A DNA stretch of 34,393 nt, from assembly GCA_002320285.1 (NCBI GenBank), contig DCKE01000005.1, forward strand, positions 1,079-35,471. Direction: 5' to 3'. A program made the translations under genes and the position numbers. Source of the DNA: Flavobacteriaceae bacterium UBA1682 (GTDB lineage Bacteria; Bacteroidota; Bacteroidia; Flavobacteriales; Flavobacteriaceae). The notes below the pieces were generated by a model. The model searched no databases, was not told where the DNA came from, and worked only from the letters and a program-made list of their open reading frames with translations. Shown here in pieces: positions 1-9,321 of this stretch (position 1 is its first letter; every line of letters starts with the position of its first letter).

Positions 1-3000
1 GCTAAGGCTGTCAAAGTTACCGTAGCACTGTTAACCGAGGCACAGCCCGTCGCTTTGGAAACCGTACTAACGGTGTAGTTTCCTGCTAATTTAGCCTCGT
101 AATAAGACAATTTCGCACCTGGAATCTCTACCCCATTAAACTGCCAGATAAACTCATATAACGAAGAATCCAATTTCGAATCGATCAAGAATGGAGTCAC
201 TTGACCCGTTTCTAAGTCTTTACACAAATAACCTCCCTCTAAATCTGTAATCACCTCTGGTAATTTATTCACCACGATTTTCAACTCCACCAGCGCTGAA
301 CAATATAAGTCTTTACTCTTATTCTTTACCACAGCAATGATTGTTTGTGGACTGGAAATGTTCACATAATCATTCGGTGTCAGTATCGGATTATTCGCAT
401 GGTAATCCGCCATCGACGCATAATACGTGACAATCAGGTTTGCCGCATCGGGTTGATCTCCGATAATCTCCAACGAATAAACCGTTAAATCAATACTGGT
501 GAATCCATCATTTACTGGCGTTCCCACTTTATCGTTATCATCGCAATACTCTTTAACAACAGGGTCAAAAGCATCTACTTTTAACTCAATTTGCAGCAAC
601 AAACGTTTAACATTAAAACAACCTGTCGCTTTATTCTCTAAACGAACCCAAATGGTTTGTGTCTTAGCTGTCTGGTTTTTGTAATTATAAGGCAACGGTT
701 TTTTATTCTCTTGAGCTTCAATCTGAGTAGCGTAGTAAGTGATTCTATAATCACTAGCTAAACGTCCATTTAAAATCTCAGCGTCTTTGTCTGTTAGCGT
801 AAAATCATAATAATCTACAACCTGATCCAAACAAGCCAATAAAGGTTTTAAATCTTTTAAGGCTGGAATCTCATTAACAACCAACTTCAACTCGACGATA
901 ACATAACACTTTGGACTGATTAAAGCCAGTTTATTCTCCACACGAACATAAATCGTTTTAGATTTAGACGTATAAGCATCAGGTCCAGCTATTGTTTTAG
1001 TAGGATCTCCTTCTTCTGCTAAAGCAAGAGTACCATAATAATACAAGTCCAAATTCGTATCGCCATTGATGATATCTTCTTTGCTCAATCGCAAATCAAA
1101 CACAGCGCTTCCCGTTCCTACTGTGCCTTCACAAGTACTTAAAGTGGCGCTCTTTGCCGGATTAGGCGTAGCGTAAACAATCAACGTTTGTATAGTCATC
1201 GATCGACAACCGTGCTCGTTAACCACAACCATCCAAATGCTTTGAACCGCTGTTTTATTTTTATACTTGGTCAAACTCGCCGTAGCAATTGCATTGGTTC
1301 CTGCCAAAGCATCTGCCTCGCTCTCGTAATAGAAGTAAGTCGTGCCAAAAACAGCAACCCCACCAACAATCGCCAATTTATGTGTAGTCAAATCAAAATA
1401 TGCAAAATTCTGACCCAAACTAACATCACTACAACTTACAAGGTCTTGTGGTTTGATCAATTCAAGACCAATGGTTACTCTTAAATTAAAACTTCCTACA
1501 ACACTACAACCCGTAGTGGTATCCAACAAACGATACCAGATCGTTTCTTCTGCGCCACCACTCACGTAATTCTTTGGACTGCTGATTGCATTCTCCGCTT
1601 TATCTGCATCCGCTTGACTCTTATAATAAGTGATACTAGATCCATGTCCGGAAACAACTCCTGGGATGATGCTCGACTCGTGAATCGTCAAATCAAATAA
1701 TGCTTTTCCGTCAAATAAATCCGTATAGTTATCACAAATCACCGTTACTGGTAACTTTCCAACAATAATAGGTGCTTTATTAACTTTTAATTCAAAATCA
1801 TAAATACCAACACAACCCGTAACCTTATTCACTATGCGAATCCAAACCTTCGTTTGAGTAATCTTAACATTGCTGTAAGCCTCTGGATCCACTATTTTAT
1901 TCACATTTTTCTCCGCATTCTCCAAACTCTCAAAAAAGTTGAAATCAAAATTGTTGTAAGATGGAATATACTTTTTACCGTGTTCGATCAAATTGAAAAT
2001 ACCGATACCGCTGTTAGAAGTACTACAAACCGTGATGATATTGCCGGAGGTATCAAACGGGGGATACGTATTAACAATTAAATTGATACTGACAATTTTA
2101 AAACATCCTGACTTCACATCCTCTACGCGTGCATAAACCGTTTGGGTATAAGCATCTTTGTTGATATAATTGTTCTCATCAATCGGTTTTAAAGCCGATT
2201 CTGCATCGGTTCTACTCTCGTAAAAACTGATCTTTAAACTTAAACTAGAGGTAATCTCCGGCTTTTTACTGGCCAAGATAAATTTCATCTTACCCGTACC
2301 CGCTTTGGAGTCACAAACGACATAATCCGTAACACTGGTAGCAACATCGGGTAAAGTAACCGTTTTTAGATGGATCAACTCCACGCTATAACAACCCGTA
2401 GTTTTATCCTCTACACGAACATAAACCGTATTACTGGTTAAATTTGAAAAATTACTCGGGTCTTTTATCGCTTTATCAAAATCACCTTCAATAGCCAAAC
2501 TATTTGAAGCATAATAATAAACGTGATAATCCGAAGCCGTTAATCCCGCTAAGATCTCTACAGCTTTACTGGTTAAGTCAAAAAACGTTACTCCTGAACC
2601 GTTGGTATCACAGATTGAGAAATCACTTGGAGCGGTAGTTCGCGGTTTTGATTTTACAAAAAGATCGATGGCCTTAATGGTTACACATCCAAAAGCATCT
2701 TCCACACGCATATAAACCGGTTCTCCTCCGGGTTTGCTGTTGGTATAAATGCCGTCTTTAACATTGATCGGGTTCGAATTTGACGAAGCCTCACTAAAGG
2801 TTCTAAAGAAACCGTGTTTCCACTTGATGTTTAATCCCTTTTGATCCGAAGCAATAACCGTTAAATCAAACGTTGAAATACCCAAATTATCACAAACAAT
2901 ATATTCATTAGGCCCTACTAAAACAGGTGCTATATTAAATTTTAAATCCAAACTGGTGATCGAATAACAAGCGGAACTCGGCGAATAAACGCGAACCCAA

Positions 3001-5474
3001 ACCGTTTTCTCTCCACTTTGATAATTCCATTTTGGCAAGGATTTCGTAACATCACCCATGCTGGCTTCTGCTTGGGTCAAGTAATATTCCACTACCAATC
3101 CACTTGCACTTAACTTCACTTCATTATCCTTGGTATTCAGATTAAAAAAAGCAGTCAGCGGACTTGATGCATCAACACATGCAATCAAAGGACTAACATT
3201 TTTATTAACCACAGGAATCACATCGCGCAACAACTCAAACGAGGTAATCGCATATAAGGTAGGATCACTTAGTGAACTCACTCGTACAAAGATAAAATCG
3301 TGATGTGCGCCATTATAAGCATTAGCCCCTACAATAGGATCGATCTGAGCCATAGCATCGGCATTTGACTTATAATATTCTACTTTAAATCCGGGAATAC
3401 CGTGGTAAACAATATTGTCATAAACCGTCAGATCAAACGTTGATCCGGGTGCATTACAAATACGCAACGGACTTAAAGGCACCAAACCAATTACACAAGG
3501 TTCGGTTTTAATGGTAAAACTAAATACTTTAAAACAAGGGCTGATAGCGCTTTGAACACGAACCCAAACCGTCTTGGCATTAAAGGTATTATCAAAACTA
3601 TAATAAGGTGGTATCGCTGCAATATCATCGATAGCGTCTTGTTTATTTTCATAAAACGAATAAATAACCGGATGATGCGTAACCCCTTTAGTGGCTTCTT
3701 CTAGATTAAACAAAGTAGTCGCACCCGGTGCTTTACACTGAACCAAGTTCTGAGGTACTTTCTCAATAATGATGTCGTCGTAAAACTCAATTTGAACGGG
3801 TTTAACTACAAAAGAACAAACCACATTTTTATACTCCAATTTAGCGCCATAACTACCCTTTTCTGTTACTACTAATTTTGGTCCGTTTTCTCCGACGATA
3901 TCAATACCGTCTTTTGTCCACTGAATCGTGTAATCCTTAGGATCCAAATCACCACCAAGAACGAGAGATCCTCCTGGACAGATCGCATTACCGCCTTCGA
4001 TAACAAAATCCTCTCCCAAATCCGGTGTTCCGATATCGAAACTACGCGCATTAAAGAATGCTGCAGTGGTATGACTCGTTGTAGGACAAAAATCCATTAC
4101 TGCCAATCTCACTCTATATTTTCGACCCGGTACTACTTTAACTTTTTTAGATTTCAAAGGTAACGTGAATCCAACATAATCTGCAGGAGCTTCCAAAGGA
4201 TTCGATGATCCTACAACTTCTGAATCATAATGCTTCCAATAGAACTCTTCATTTACACTAGGACAACCTGTAAATCCTGCTCTAACAACATCTCTAATCG
4301 TATTGATTGAAATGGGTTTATCTACACCAACTTTTGGTACTTTAGCTAAATTCTCTCCTATATTGGTAGTCATATCTACTAACCAAGCGGCAAACATCGC
4401 CCCGTTATGACATTTTTCACCACAGCCTTTATTATAACTATTCGAAGCAAACAAATACTCAAATTGCAAAGAGTCTTTTACCGGTATAAATTCAAACTCT
4501 ACCTGTGTAGATCGATAAGTATCTGCACCTCCACCTCCACCATCGGCGATAGCATCATTTAAATCCTTATCACCAGCCCATCTCTCATTATTATCACCTC
4601 TAGTAGTAGGACTATAACCTTTATAAGGACCAACTACATAGTTAATATCATTTGTAGTCAGAACGATTCCTTCATCAAAAGGAAAGATAGAATTGTTTTT
4701 ATTGAAATACCCAAGGGCATTGTATTGTTTTGTTTTAGGACTACCGTTTCCAACTTGATACTTAATATTAGACACCAAATTACAACCAGATTTTACCAAG
4801 ACATTCGTAATCAACTCCTCAACAGTGTATTGATCACCACTAGCGCTAATTCGCATCGGAGGTGGCGCTGTTGTCAAACACAAAGTAAAAGGATAATCAT
4901 TGGCTGTGGTATTGCCCAGACGAACATAATAGATACGTCCAATAACCAGATTAGTCAATACACTAGACTTTGCCGTATTCGTCAAATTAAAACATGAAAA
5001 TGCCGCTGCTTTAATCAGCGAACAATCTGCTTTATCATAGACGGCAACATTAATGGTCCATGTAGTTACACCAGGCACCTCAATACCCAATTGATGAATT
5101 TTACTGGTCGCGACGAACTTGTACCAAACATCGCGTTTCGCTGCTGGATTACAAGTTGGTTGCGCGATATTCACACTATTGGTTGCCTCTTTAAAAGTTC
5201 CCGTCACCGTGCGCGTACAATCAAAAGTTGGATTGATCGGTAGATCGATAGCTCCAGCACACTCGTCGTTTACGGGTGCTGCCAATAGCATCGCACTCGC
5301 ACTTTGCGTTGCAGCTGTTTTGACGGCATCAAAATAAGCCACAAAACTATAAAAGCTCAAAGAACTGTTATAGTGGGGCTCATAGGCTTTGACCGATTCT
5401 TTCCAAACACTGTTATTCGCAAATAACGGTGTCGAAAAAACAAACATCATTAATAATAATAAAATTCGCTTCAT
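1..5474 (-). CDS. Giant secreted repeat protein with choice-of-anchor L domain, probable T9SS cargo (C-terminus off window)
   Basis: The minus strand is open from an ATG at 5474 to the left edge: 1,824 codons with no stop in the parts I checked, so only the N-terminal portion is visible. In order: a signal peptide (MKRILLLLMMFVFSTPLFAN); a domain at about residues 60-195 starting APVNDECAGAI with VWYKFVA, as in many flavobacterial secreted proteins; a choice-of-anchor L domain at about 204-480 (VEELITNVLV, FDEGIVLTT, FEYLFAS, ending AFFNARSFDIG); an Ig-like segment (AICPGGSLVL); about twelve ~97-residue repeats; and a cysteine-containing Ig-like segment at the left edge (LCKDLETG). Family knowledge: this architecture usually ends in a type B (gliding-motility-associated) T9SS sorting domain, which would lie off-window. 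Role is inferred as a surface or released adhesin-like protein. It stands alone, divergent from the Fe-S scaffold gene. Substrate and partner are unknown. Confidence 0.85.
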   Translation of the reverse strand, partial: MKRILLLLMMFVFSTPLFANNSVWKESVKAYEPHYNSSLSFYSFVAYFDAVKTAATQSASAMLLAAPVNDECAGAIDLPINPTFDCTRTVTGTFKEATNSVNIAQPTCNPAAKRDVWYKFVATSKIHQLGIEVPGVTTWTINVAVYDKADCSLIKAAAFSCFNLTNTAKSSVLTNLVIGRIYYVRLGNTTANDYPFTLCLTTAPPPMRISASGDQYTVEELITNVLVKSGCNLVSNIKYQVGNGSPKTKQYNALGYFNKNNSIFPFDEGIVLTTNDINYVVGPYKGYSPTTRGDNNERWAGDKDLNDAIADGGGGGADTYRSTQVEFEFIPVKDSLQFEYLFASNSYNKGCGEKCHNGAMFAAWLVDMTTNIGENLAKVPKVGVDKPISINTIRDVVRAGFTGCPSVNEEFYWKHYDSEVVGSSNPLEAPADYVGFTLPLKSKKVKVVPGRKYRVRLAVMDFCPTTSHTTAAFFNARSFDIGTPDLGEDFVIEGGNAICPGGSLVLGGDLDPKDYTIQWTKDGIDIVGENGPKLVVTEKGSYGAKLEYKNVVCSFVVKPVQIEFYDDIIIEKVPQNLVQCKAPGATTLFNLEEATKGVTHHPVIYSFYENKQDAIDDIAAIPPYYSFDNTFNAKTVWVRVQSAISPCFKVFSFTIKTEPCVIGLVPLSPLRICNAPGSTFDLTVYDNIVYHGIPGFKVEYYKSNADAMAQIDPIVGANAYNGAHHDFIFVRVSSLSDPTLYAITSFELLRDVIPVVNKNVSPLIACVDASSPLTAFFNLNTKDNEVKLSASGLVVEYYLTQAEASMGDVTKSLPKWNYQSGEKTVWVRVYSPSSACYSITSLDLKFNIAPVLVGPNEYIVCDNLGISTFDLTVIASDQKGLNIKWKHGFFRTFSEASSNSNPINVKDGIYTNSKPGGEPVYMRVEDAFGCVTIKAIDLFVKSKPRTTAPSDFSICDTNGSGVTFFDLTSKAVEILAGLTASDYHVYYYASNSLAIEGDFDKAIKDPSNFSNLTSNTVYVRVEDKTTGCYSVELIHLKTVTLPDVATSVTDYVVCDSKAGTGKMKFILASKKPEITSSLSLKISFYESRTDAESALKPIDENNYINKDAYTQTVYARVEDVKSGCFKIVSINLIVNTYPPFDTSGNIITVCSTSNSGIGIFNLIEHGKKYIPSYNNFDFNFFESLENAEKNVNKIVDPEAYSNVKITQTKVWIRIVNKVTGCVGIYDFELKVNKAPIIVGKLPVTVICDNYTDLFDGKALFDLTIHESSIIPGVVSGHGSSITYYKSQADADKAENAISSPKNYVSGGAEETIWYRLLDTTTGCSVVGSFNLRVTIGLELIKPQDLVSCSDVSLGQNFAYFDLTTHKLAIVGGVAVFGTTYFYYESEADALAGTNAIATASLTKYKNKTAVQSIWMVVVNEHGCRSMTIQTLIVYATPNPAKSATLSTCEGTVGTGSAVFDLRLSKEDIINGDTNLDLYYYGTLALAEEGDPTKTIAGPDAYTSKSKTIYVRVENKLALISPKCYVIVELKLVVNEIPALKDLKPLLACLDQVVDYYDFTLTDKDAEILNGRLASDYRITYYATQIEAQENKKPLPYNYKNQTAKTQTIWVRLENKATGCFNVKRLLLQIELKVDAFDPVVKEYCDDNDKVGTPVNDGFTSIDLTVYSLEIIGDQPDAANLIVTYYASMADYHANNPILTPNDYVNISSPQTIIAVVKNKSKDLYCSALVELKIVVNKLPEVITDLEGGYLCKDLETGQVTPFLIDSKLDSSLYEFIWQFNGVEIPGAKLSYYEAKLAGNYTVSTVSKATGCASVNSATVTLTAL
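240..3790 (-). repeat. About twelve divergent Ig-like repeats within the giant secreted protein
   Basis: A recurring protein pattern (conserved Cys, FDLT or similar, V-YY, an Ala/Asp helix, then TVWVRV or similar, then Cys) repeats throughout this part of the gene. The DNA encoding the WVRV-like strand falls near 328, 641, 941, 1221, 1531, 1835, 2125, 2413, 2706, 2990, 3281 and 3558, a period of 277-313 bases (about 92-104 residues). Copies are clearly related in pattern but differ at most positions, so this is an old domain expansion rather than a recent DNA tandem repeat. Repeat edges are approximate. Confidence 0.8.
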
Positions 5475-5685
5475 AGTTTTGAGGTTTATGGGTAATCTAC
5501 TTATATTTTAAAATGCAAAAAAATTCAAAACAACCTATCAATCAGCATAAAGCTGATCCCAATACAGGCTTCAATTTAAATTCTTTAAAAATTTTTAAAA
5601 CTTACAAACTCTTGATTATCTTACAACTATTGTCAAATGCTGTTAACGACATTGTAATCAAATGTTAATTTTGAGTTTAAATTTC

Positions 5686-5693
5686 CAAATATA
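5686..5693 (-). promoter_or_regulatory. Candidate -7 box (TATATTTG) for the giant secreted protein gene
   Basis: The minus strand reads TATATTTG, a perfect match to the Bacteroidota TAnnTTTG -7 element. No TTG is seen at the expected -33 distance. If used, the leader would be about 200 nt and A/T-rich, with a small hairpin (ATCAGC/GCTGAT, 5541-5557). The long distance to the start makes this tentative. Confidence 0.25.
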
Positions 5694-5717
5694 GCATTTC
5701 ATACAATATAACTTCGT

Positions 5718-5725
5718 TAAATTTG
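5718..5725 (+). promoter_or_regulatory. Candidate -7 box (TAAATTTG) for the Nfu-like gene
   Basis: TAAATTTG matches TAnnTTTG and ends 16 nt before the ATG at 5742, a spacing similar to that at other genes here. No clear TTG -33 element is present. The short leader is almost all A, as is common in this phylum. Confidence 0.4.
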
Positions 5726-5741
5726 AAAAAAATCAAAAAAA

Positions 5742-6641
5742 ATGTCCCAAATAAAAACGATTGACAGTCAAAACCCCGCCATTGTTAAGTTTGTATTGCC
5801 AGACTTCATTATAAAAGGGGAGAGTTTTGAGTTTAAAAATATAGACGAAACCGCATTATCGCCTTTAGCAAAACAACTTTTTTACCTTCCATTTGTTAAA
5901 ACCGTATTTATCTCTAGTAATTTTGTTGCTATAGAAAAATTCTCTATAGTAGAGTGGTCAGAAGTTAAAGAATTGGTCGCTGAACAGATTCAATCTTTTT
6001 TGGAAAAGGGAGGAAAAGTAATCCTCGAAGCTGAAAACAAAACCAAAAAACAACCGATCACCATATACGGAGAAACCACTCCAAATCCCGCTGTTCTAAA
6101 ATTTGTTGCCAATAAAATTTTAACCAAGAAAGCGGTAGAGTTTAAAAACATTGATCAGACACAGTCATCGCCTTTAGCTAAAGAATTGTTTCAGTTTGCT
6201 TATATCAAAGAAATATTTATTGATGAAAATTATGTTTCTGTAACCAAATACGATTCGTATGACTGGCACGAAATCACTTTAGAAGTAAGAACCTTTATTA
6301 AAAACTTTTTGGAAAATGGTCATTTAGCCGTTGAAGAAAGTTTGATTGAGGTTAGTTCTGAAACAGAGAAACAAGCTGAAGCTCATTTTGACAGTTTAGA
6401 CACCACTTCTCAACAGATTATTAATATACTGGAGGAATATGTAAAACCAGCTGTAGCAGCCGATGGTGGAAACATCGCCTTTCAATCCTACGACAAAGAT
6501 CAGAACATGGTCAATGTAATTTTACAAGGTGCTTGTAGTGGTTGTCCTTCTTCTACATTCACGTTAAAAAATGGAATCGAAAACATGCTAAGACAGATGT
6601 TAAATGACGAAAGCATTCGTGTTGAAGCCAGTAACGGTTAA
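5742..6641 (+). CDS. Nfu/NifU-type Fe-S cluster scaffold or carrier with duplicated N-terminal domain
   Basis: A 299-residue protein with three domains. Residues ~10-90 and ~112-195 are two copies of the Nfu N-terminal domain; they align closely to each other (FEFKNIDETALSPLAKQLF against VEFKNIDQTQSSPLAKELF). Residues ~222-290 are the NifU C-terminal domain, with the cluster-binding CxxC at C265 and C268 (GACSGCPSS). Family role: cytosolic assembly or transfer of [4Fe-4S] clusters to target proteins. Most Nfu proteins have at most one N-terminal domain; the paired form is, as I recall, common in Bacteroidota. The gene is monocistronic: own -7 box, terminator straight after. A link to the respiratory genes nearby is only inference. 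Confidence 0.93.
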   Translation: MSQIKTIDSQNPAIVKFVLPDFIIKGESFEFKNIDETALSPLAKQLFYLPFVKTVFISSNFVAIEKFSIVEWSEVKELVAEQIQSFLEKGGKVILEAENKTKKQPITIYGETTPNPAVLKFVANKILTKKAVEFKNIDQTQSSPLAKELFQFAYIKEIFIDENYVSVTKYDSYDWHEITLEVRTFIKNFLENGHLAVEESLIEVSSETEKQAEAHFDSLDTTSQQIINILEEYVKPAVAADGGNIAFQSYDKDQNMVNVILQGACSGCPSSTFTLKNGIENMLRQMLNDESIRVEASNG

Positions 6642-6661
6642 AACAAATCTATTTTAAAAAC

Positions 6662-6691
6662 AAAAAAGCCATCTCATGAGATGGCTTTTTT
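6662..6691 (+). terminator. Rho-independent terminator of the Nfu-like gene
   Basis: A perfect 14-bp stem (AAAAAAGCCATCTC / GAGATGGCTTTTTT) with a 2-nt centre, 20 nt after the stop codon, ending in T6 and followed by GTTTTT. The stretch from here to 6840 holds nothing else I can recognise. Confidence 0.88.
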
Positions 6692-6837
6692 GTTTTTAAT
6701 CTGTACTTGAAATTGATAACCACAACCTGCAACCCTTTAAAATCTCGAAATTTCCAACAGTAATTTAGCGTTACACCTAGTGCATTATACCGAAGCTCTC
6801 AAACACGCTCAAACAAAATTATCAGCTTACCTCAAGC

Positions 6838-6870
6838 AAAAGAGGAGTTGCTTCTAGAAGCAACTCCTCT
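6838..6870 (-). terminator. Terminator of the PiT transporter gene
   Basis: A perfect 30-bp palindrome at 6841-6870 (AGAGGAGTTGCTTCT and its reverse complement). Read on the minus strand it lies 24 nt past the transporter stop and runs into TTTT. The tail is short but the stem is very stable. Confidence 0.75.
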
Positions 6871-6894
6871 TTAATATTTCACAAATAAGATTAA

Positions 6895-9153
6895 CTATTT
6901 CTTTACATGTAAATCAAACTCTTTAAACAACTCCAGTAATCCCATGGTTGCCTTAATCAAATCGTCGGTTTCAAACAAGATTGAAAAATACAGTTTACTG
7001 TTTTTAGGACTGGTTTCCGTTGTTCTAATACGGATAATCTGTTTTTGTATCAAGCTATCTACATAAGCAATCAAAGTTTCTTTATCCTTTAATAAACTTT
7101 CAATTTGCGAAAAATCCTCCTCAGAAAATGTTCGCTGTATCTTTTCAAACAATTCTTGTAACTGGCGATCCGTATTTTTCAAATCACGAATTTGATTGAA
7201 CTTCAGTTTTTTATGATTGTTATCGACATGGGTAAAACTGTTTTGAGCAATAAAGCTGACCGCTTTCACCATATCTTGCAAATAACCTAGAGTCAAAATA
7301 TAAAACTTACTTGCCTCGACAGAAGTCTCATCCAAATTTTTGACAAAGAAGTATACATTGCCCTTGAGTTCTTCAATTTCCTTTTCTAATTTTTTTAATT
7401 TTTTCTTGCTTTGCTTCAATTTACTCAATTCCTGTAATCCCAGGCTGTCAATTACCGAGATATACAGTTCCTTAGTCTCTCCAATAACTGTAGCAATTTG
7501 AGCAGAACTTTCCGAAACCACTCCCTGTATGGTAACAATATCATGAGAATTGAGTTCCGATGCTTTTGCGGCATCTTTCGCTTTGGTCTTTTTCTGATGT
7601 TTTTTATTACTTCTATATAATAAAATTCCCACCAAAATTAACATCCCTACTACGGCATATACTTCACCGATTTTTAGAATATAGGCGATTACAAATGCAG
7701 CCAAAAACGCTACAACTGCCGTTACAACCCAGCCACCAATAACATTAAAAACTCCTGCTACTCGATATACCGCTGTATCTCGATCCCAGGCTCCATCGGC
7801 AAAAGAGGTTCCCATGGCTACCATAAAGGTTACATAAGTAGTGGATAATGGCAATTGCATGGAAGTACCTATCGAAATTAAGATACTGGCCACCATTAAA
7901 TTGACCGATGCACGAACCATATCAAAAGCCGGTTCTTCGATCTTTTTATTTTTAATCTTTAGCGGTTTTTCAAAACTTTTATCAATTTTTAATTGCAGTG
8001 ATTTCGGTAAGAAATAATTTACCCCAACCCCAATATAAACCATACCCCTCACAATTACTTTCGACAAAATATTTGGAGTAAACTTTTCTGTGGTAGTTCC
8101 TGTATCCTGACGGGCCAAATTCATTTCCGTTTCAATTACGTTACGCGCTTTCTTCGAAGTCCATAAAGTATATACCATCACCAAACCAGCAATAACCAAG
8201 AAATAAAACGGTGCTACGATATTATCATTGGCCAGTTCGCCCATCATATAAGCATTAGGATCAATACCTGATCCGGCAAAGAACTCATAGGATTGGAAGG
8301 CCGCAATCGGCACCCCGATAAAATTAACCAAATCATTTCCTGCAAAAGCCAAAGCCAAAGCAAAAGTTCCAATTATGATAATAACCTTTAAAATATTAAT
8401 TTTAAAAACACTCATCAACAACTGCGAAAACAAGGTCCAAAACACAAAGGAAAAGGCTACAATTCGGAACTGATGGTGATCTATCCAGGAATAGGTTTCT
8501 TTAGATATAAAAGAAACACTTTTAAGCCCTTTTATTAAAATAAAGAAGGTGATGGCCGTAATCGCAACACCTCCAAACAAGGCGCCAAAATAGTTTAATC
8601 TCTTATCAATATGAAATGTAAAAAACATCCTTGAAACATATTGTACTAAGGTACCTATAGTAAAAGATAAAATTACCGACAACAAGATACTGTATATGAT
8701 TTCGGTTGCTTTTTCGGTATTGATATATTGAGGTAAAGTATTCAAACCACCATCGGTCATGACAATTTTTACAACGGCTAAACACACCGCTGCTCCGAGT
8801 AATTCAAAAACGATAGAAACCGTTGTAGAAGTAGGTAAACCCAACGTATTAAATACATCGAGCAACAGTACATCGGTGATCATTACAGCCAAAAAGATAA
8901 TCATCACATCGTTAAAGCTAAACATACTGGGGACAAAGATTCCACTTCGGGCAATCTCCATCATTCCATTAGAAAAAAGAGCACCGACTAAAATCCCCAA
9001 AGTTGCGACTACCATAATGGTTTTAAAGGGAACCGCTTTAGAACCTATTGCTGAATTCAAAAAATTCACCGCATCGTTGCTGACTCCAACTGTTATATCA
9101 ATCACAGCCAATATTGCCAAAGCAATCAACATAACCACAAAAATCTGATCCAT
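6895..9153 (-). CDS. PiT-family inorganic phosphate transporter with C-terminal PhoU-like domain
   Basis: A 752-residue inner-membrane protein. The N-terminal half carries the two inverted PiT signatures, GVSNDAVNFLNSAIGSKA at residues 23-40 and GNDLVNFIGVPIAA near 268, among a dozen or so hydrophobic helices up to about residue 510. After a basic linker (KKHQKKTKAK) residues ~545-745 form an all-alpha, charged region resembling PhoU/DUF47 helices. Family role: cation-coupled phosphate uptake; the cytosolic tail probably regulates it, as PhoU-like proteins do for PiT carriers elsewhere (inference). Start ATG at 9153. It is monocistronic and divergent from the DUF255 gene. No Pho-box-like site was recognised. 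Confidence 0.9.
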   Translation of the reverse strand: MDQIFVVMLIALAILAVIDITVGVSNDAVNFLNSAIGSKAVPFKTIMVVATLGILVGALFSNGMMEIARSGIFVPSMFSFNDVMIIFLAVMITDVLLLDVFNTLGLPTSTTVSIVFELLGAAVCLAVVKIVMTDGGLNTLPQYINTEKATEIIYSILLSVILSFTIGTLVQYVSRMFFTFHIDKRLNYFGALFGGVAITAITFFILIKGLKSVSFISKETYSWIDHHQFRIVAFSFVFWTLFSQLLMSVFKINILKVIIIIGTFALALAFAGNDLVNFIGVPIAAFQSYEFFAGSGIDPNAYMMGELANDNIVAPFYFLVIAGLVMVYTLWTSKKARNVIETEMNLARQDTGTTTEKFTPNILSKVIVRGMVYIGVGVNYFLPKSLQLKIDKSFEKPLKIKNKKIEEPAFDMVRASVNLMVASILISIGTSMQLPLSTTYVTFMVAMGTSFADGAWDRDTAVYRVAGVFNVIGGWVVTAVVAFLAAFVIAYILKIGEVYAVVGMLILVGILLYRSNKKHQKKTKAKDAAKASELNSHDIVTIQGVVSESSAQIATVIGETKELYISVIDSLGLQELSKLKQSKKKLKKLEKEIEELKGNVYFFVKNLDETSVEASKFYILTLGYLQDMVKAVSFIAQNSFTHVDNNHKKLKFNQIRDLKNTDRQLQELFEKIQRTFSEEDFSQIESLLKDKETLIAYVDSLIQKQIIRIRTTETSPKNSKLYFSILFETDDLIKATMGLLELFKEFDLHVKK

Positions 9154-9247
9154 ATTGTCTTTTATTATTTGCGTTGCAAAAATCAGGTTTCCAATTGTTT
9201 TTTACGTTAAGTTAATGTTATGAAACAATTAAACCCTGTGCTTTATT

Positions 9248-9255
9248 CAAAGATA
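9248..9255 (-). promoter_or_regulatory. Candidate -7 box (TATCTTTG) for the phosphate transporter gene
   Basis: Minus-strand TATCTTTG matches TAnnTTTG and would give a leader of about 90 nt to the ATG at 9153. No TTG -33 is evident. It lies in the 168-base divergent intergenic region; no equally good box was seen for the plus-strand gene. Confidence 0.35.
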
Positions 9256-9321
9256 CAAACTGTTTTTATACGAATAAATTCTAGTTGTATTTATTACCTT
9301 TACCTTTTAATAAAATTTACT

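Noticed and set aside
240..3790. Repeat array as CRISPR or DNA-level tandem repeat
   Set aside because: The periodicity is at protein level (~97 residues) with diverged DNA; there are no short identical repeats with spacers.
499..5337. Several 60-100 codon plus-strand frames
   Set aside because: All lie opposite the continuous minus-strand giant gene, whose translation has a signal peptide and known domains.
5541..5557. Small ATCAGC/GCTGAT hairpin in the leader of the giant gene as a riboswitch
   Set aside because: Six base pairs alone, with no conserved aptamer sequence recognised.
6841..6870. Perfect 30-bp palindrome as an insertion-sequence end or attachment site
   Set aside because: It has the position and tail of a terminator for the phosphate transporter, and no second copy or mobile gene is present.
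8759..9148. 129-codon plus-strand frame
   Set aside because: It is antisense to the start of the phosphate transporter, which has clear family motifs; the Ile/Thr-rich translation reflects complementary membrane codons.
9220..9321. N-terminal extension of the DUF255 gene starting at the ATG at 9220
   Set aside because: The 34 extra residues do not resemble the family, whose N-terminus matches the start at 9322, and the stretch overlaps the divergent promoter region.
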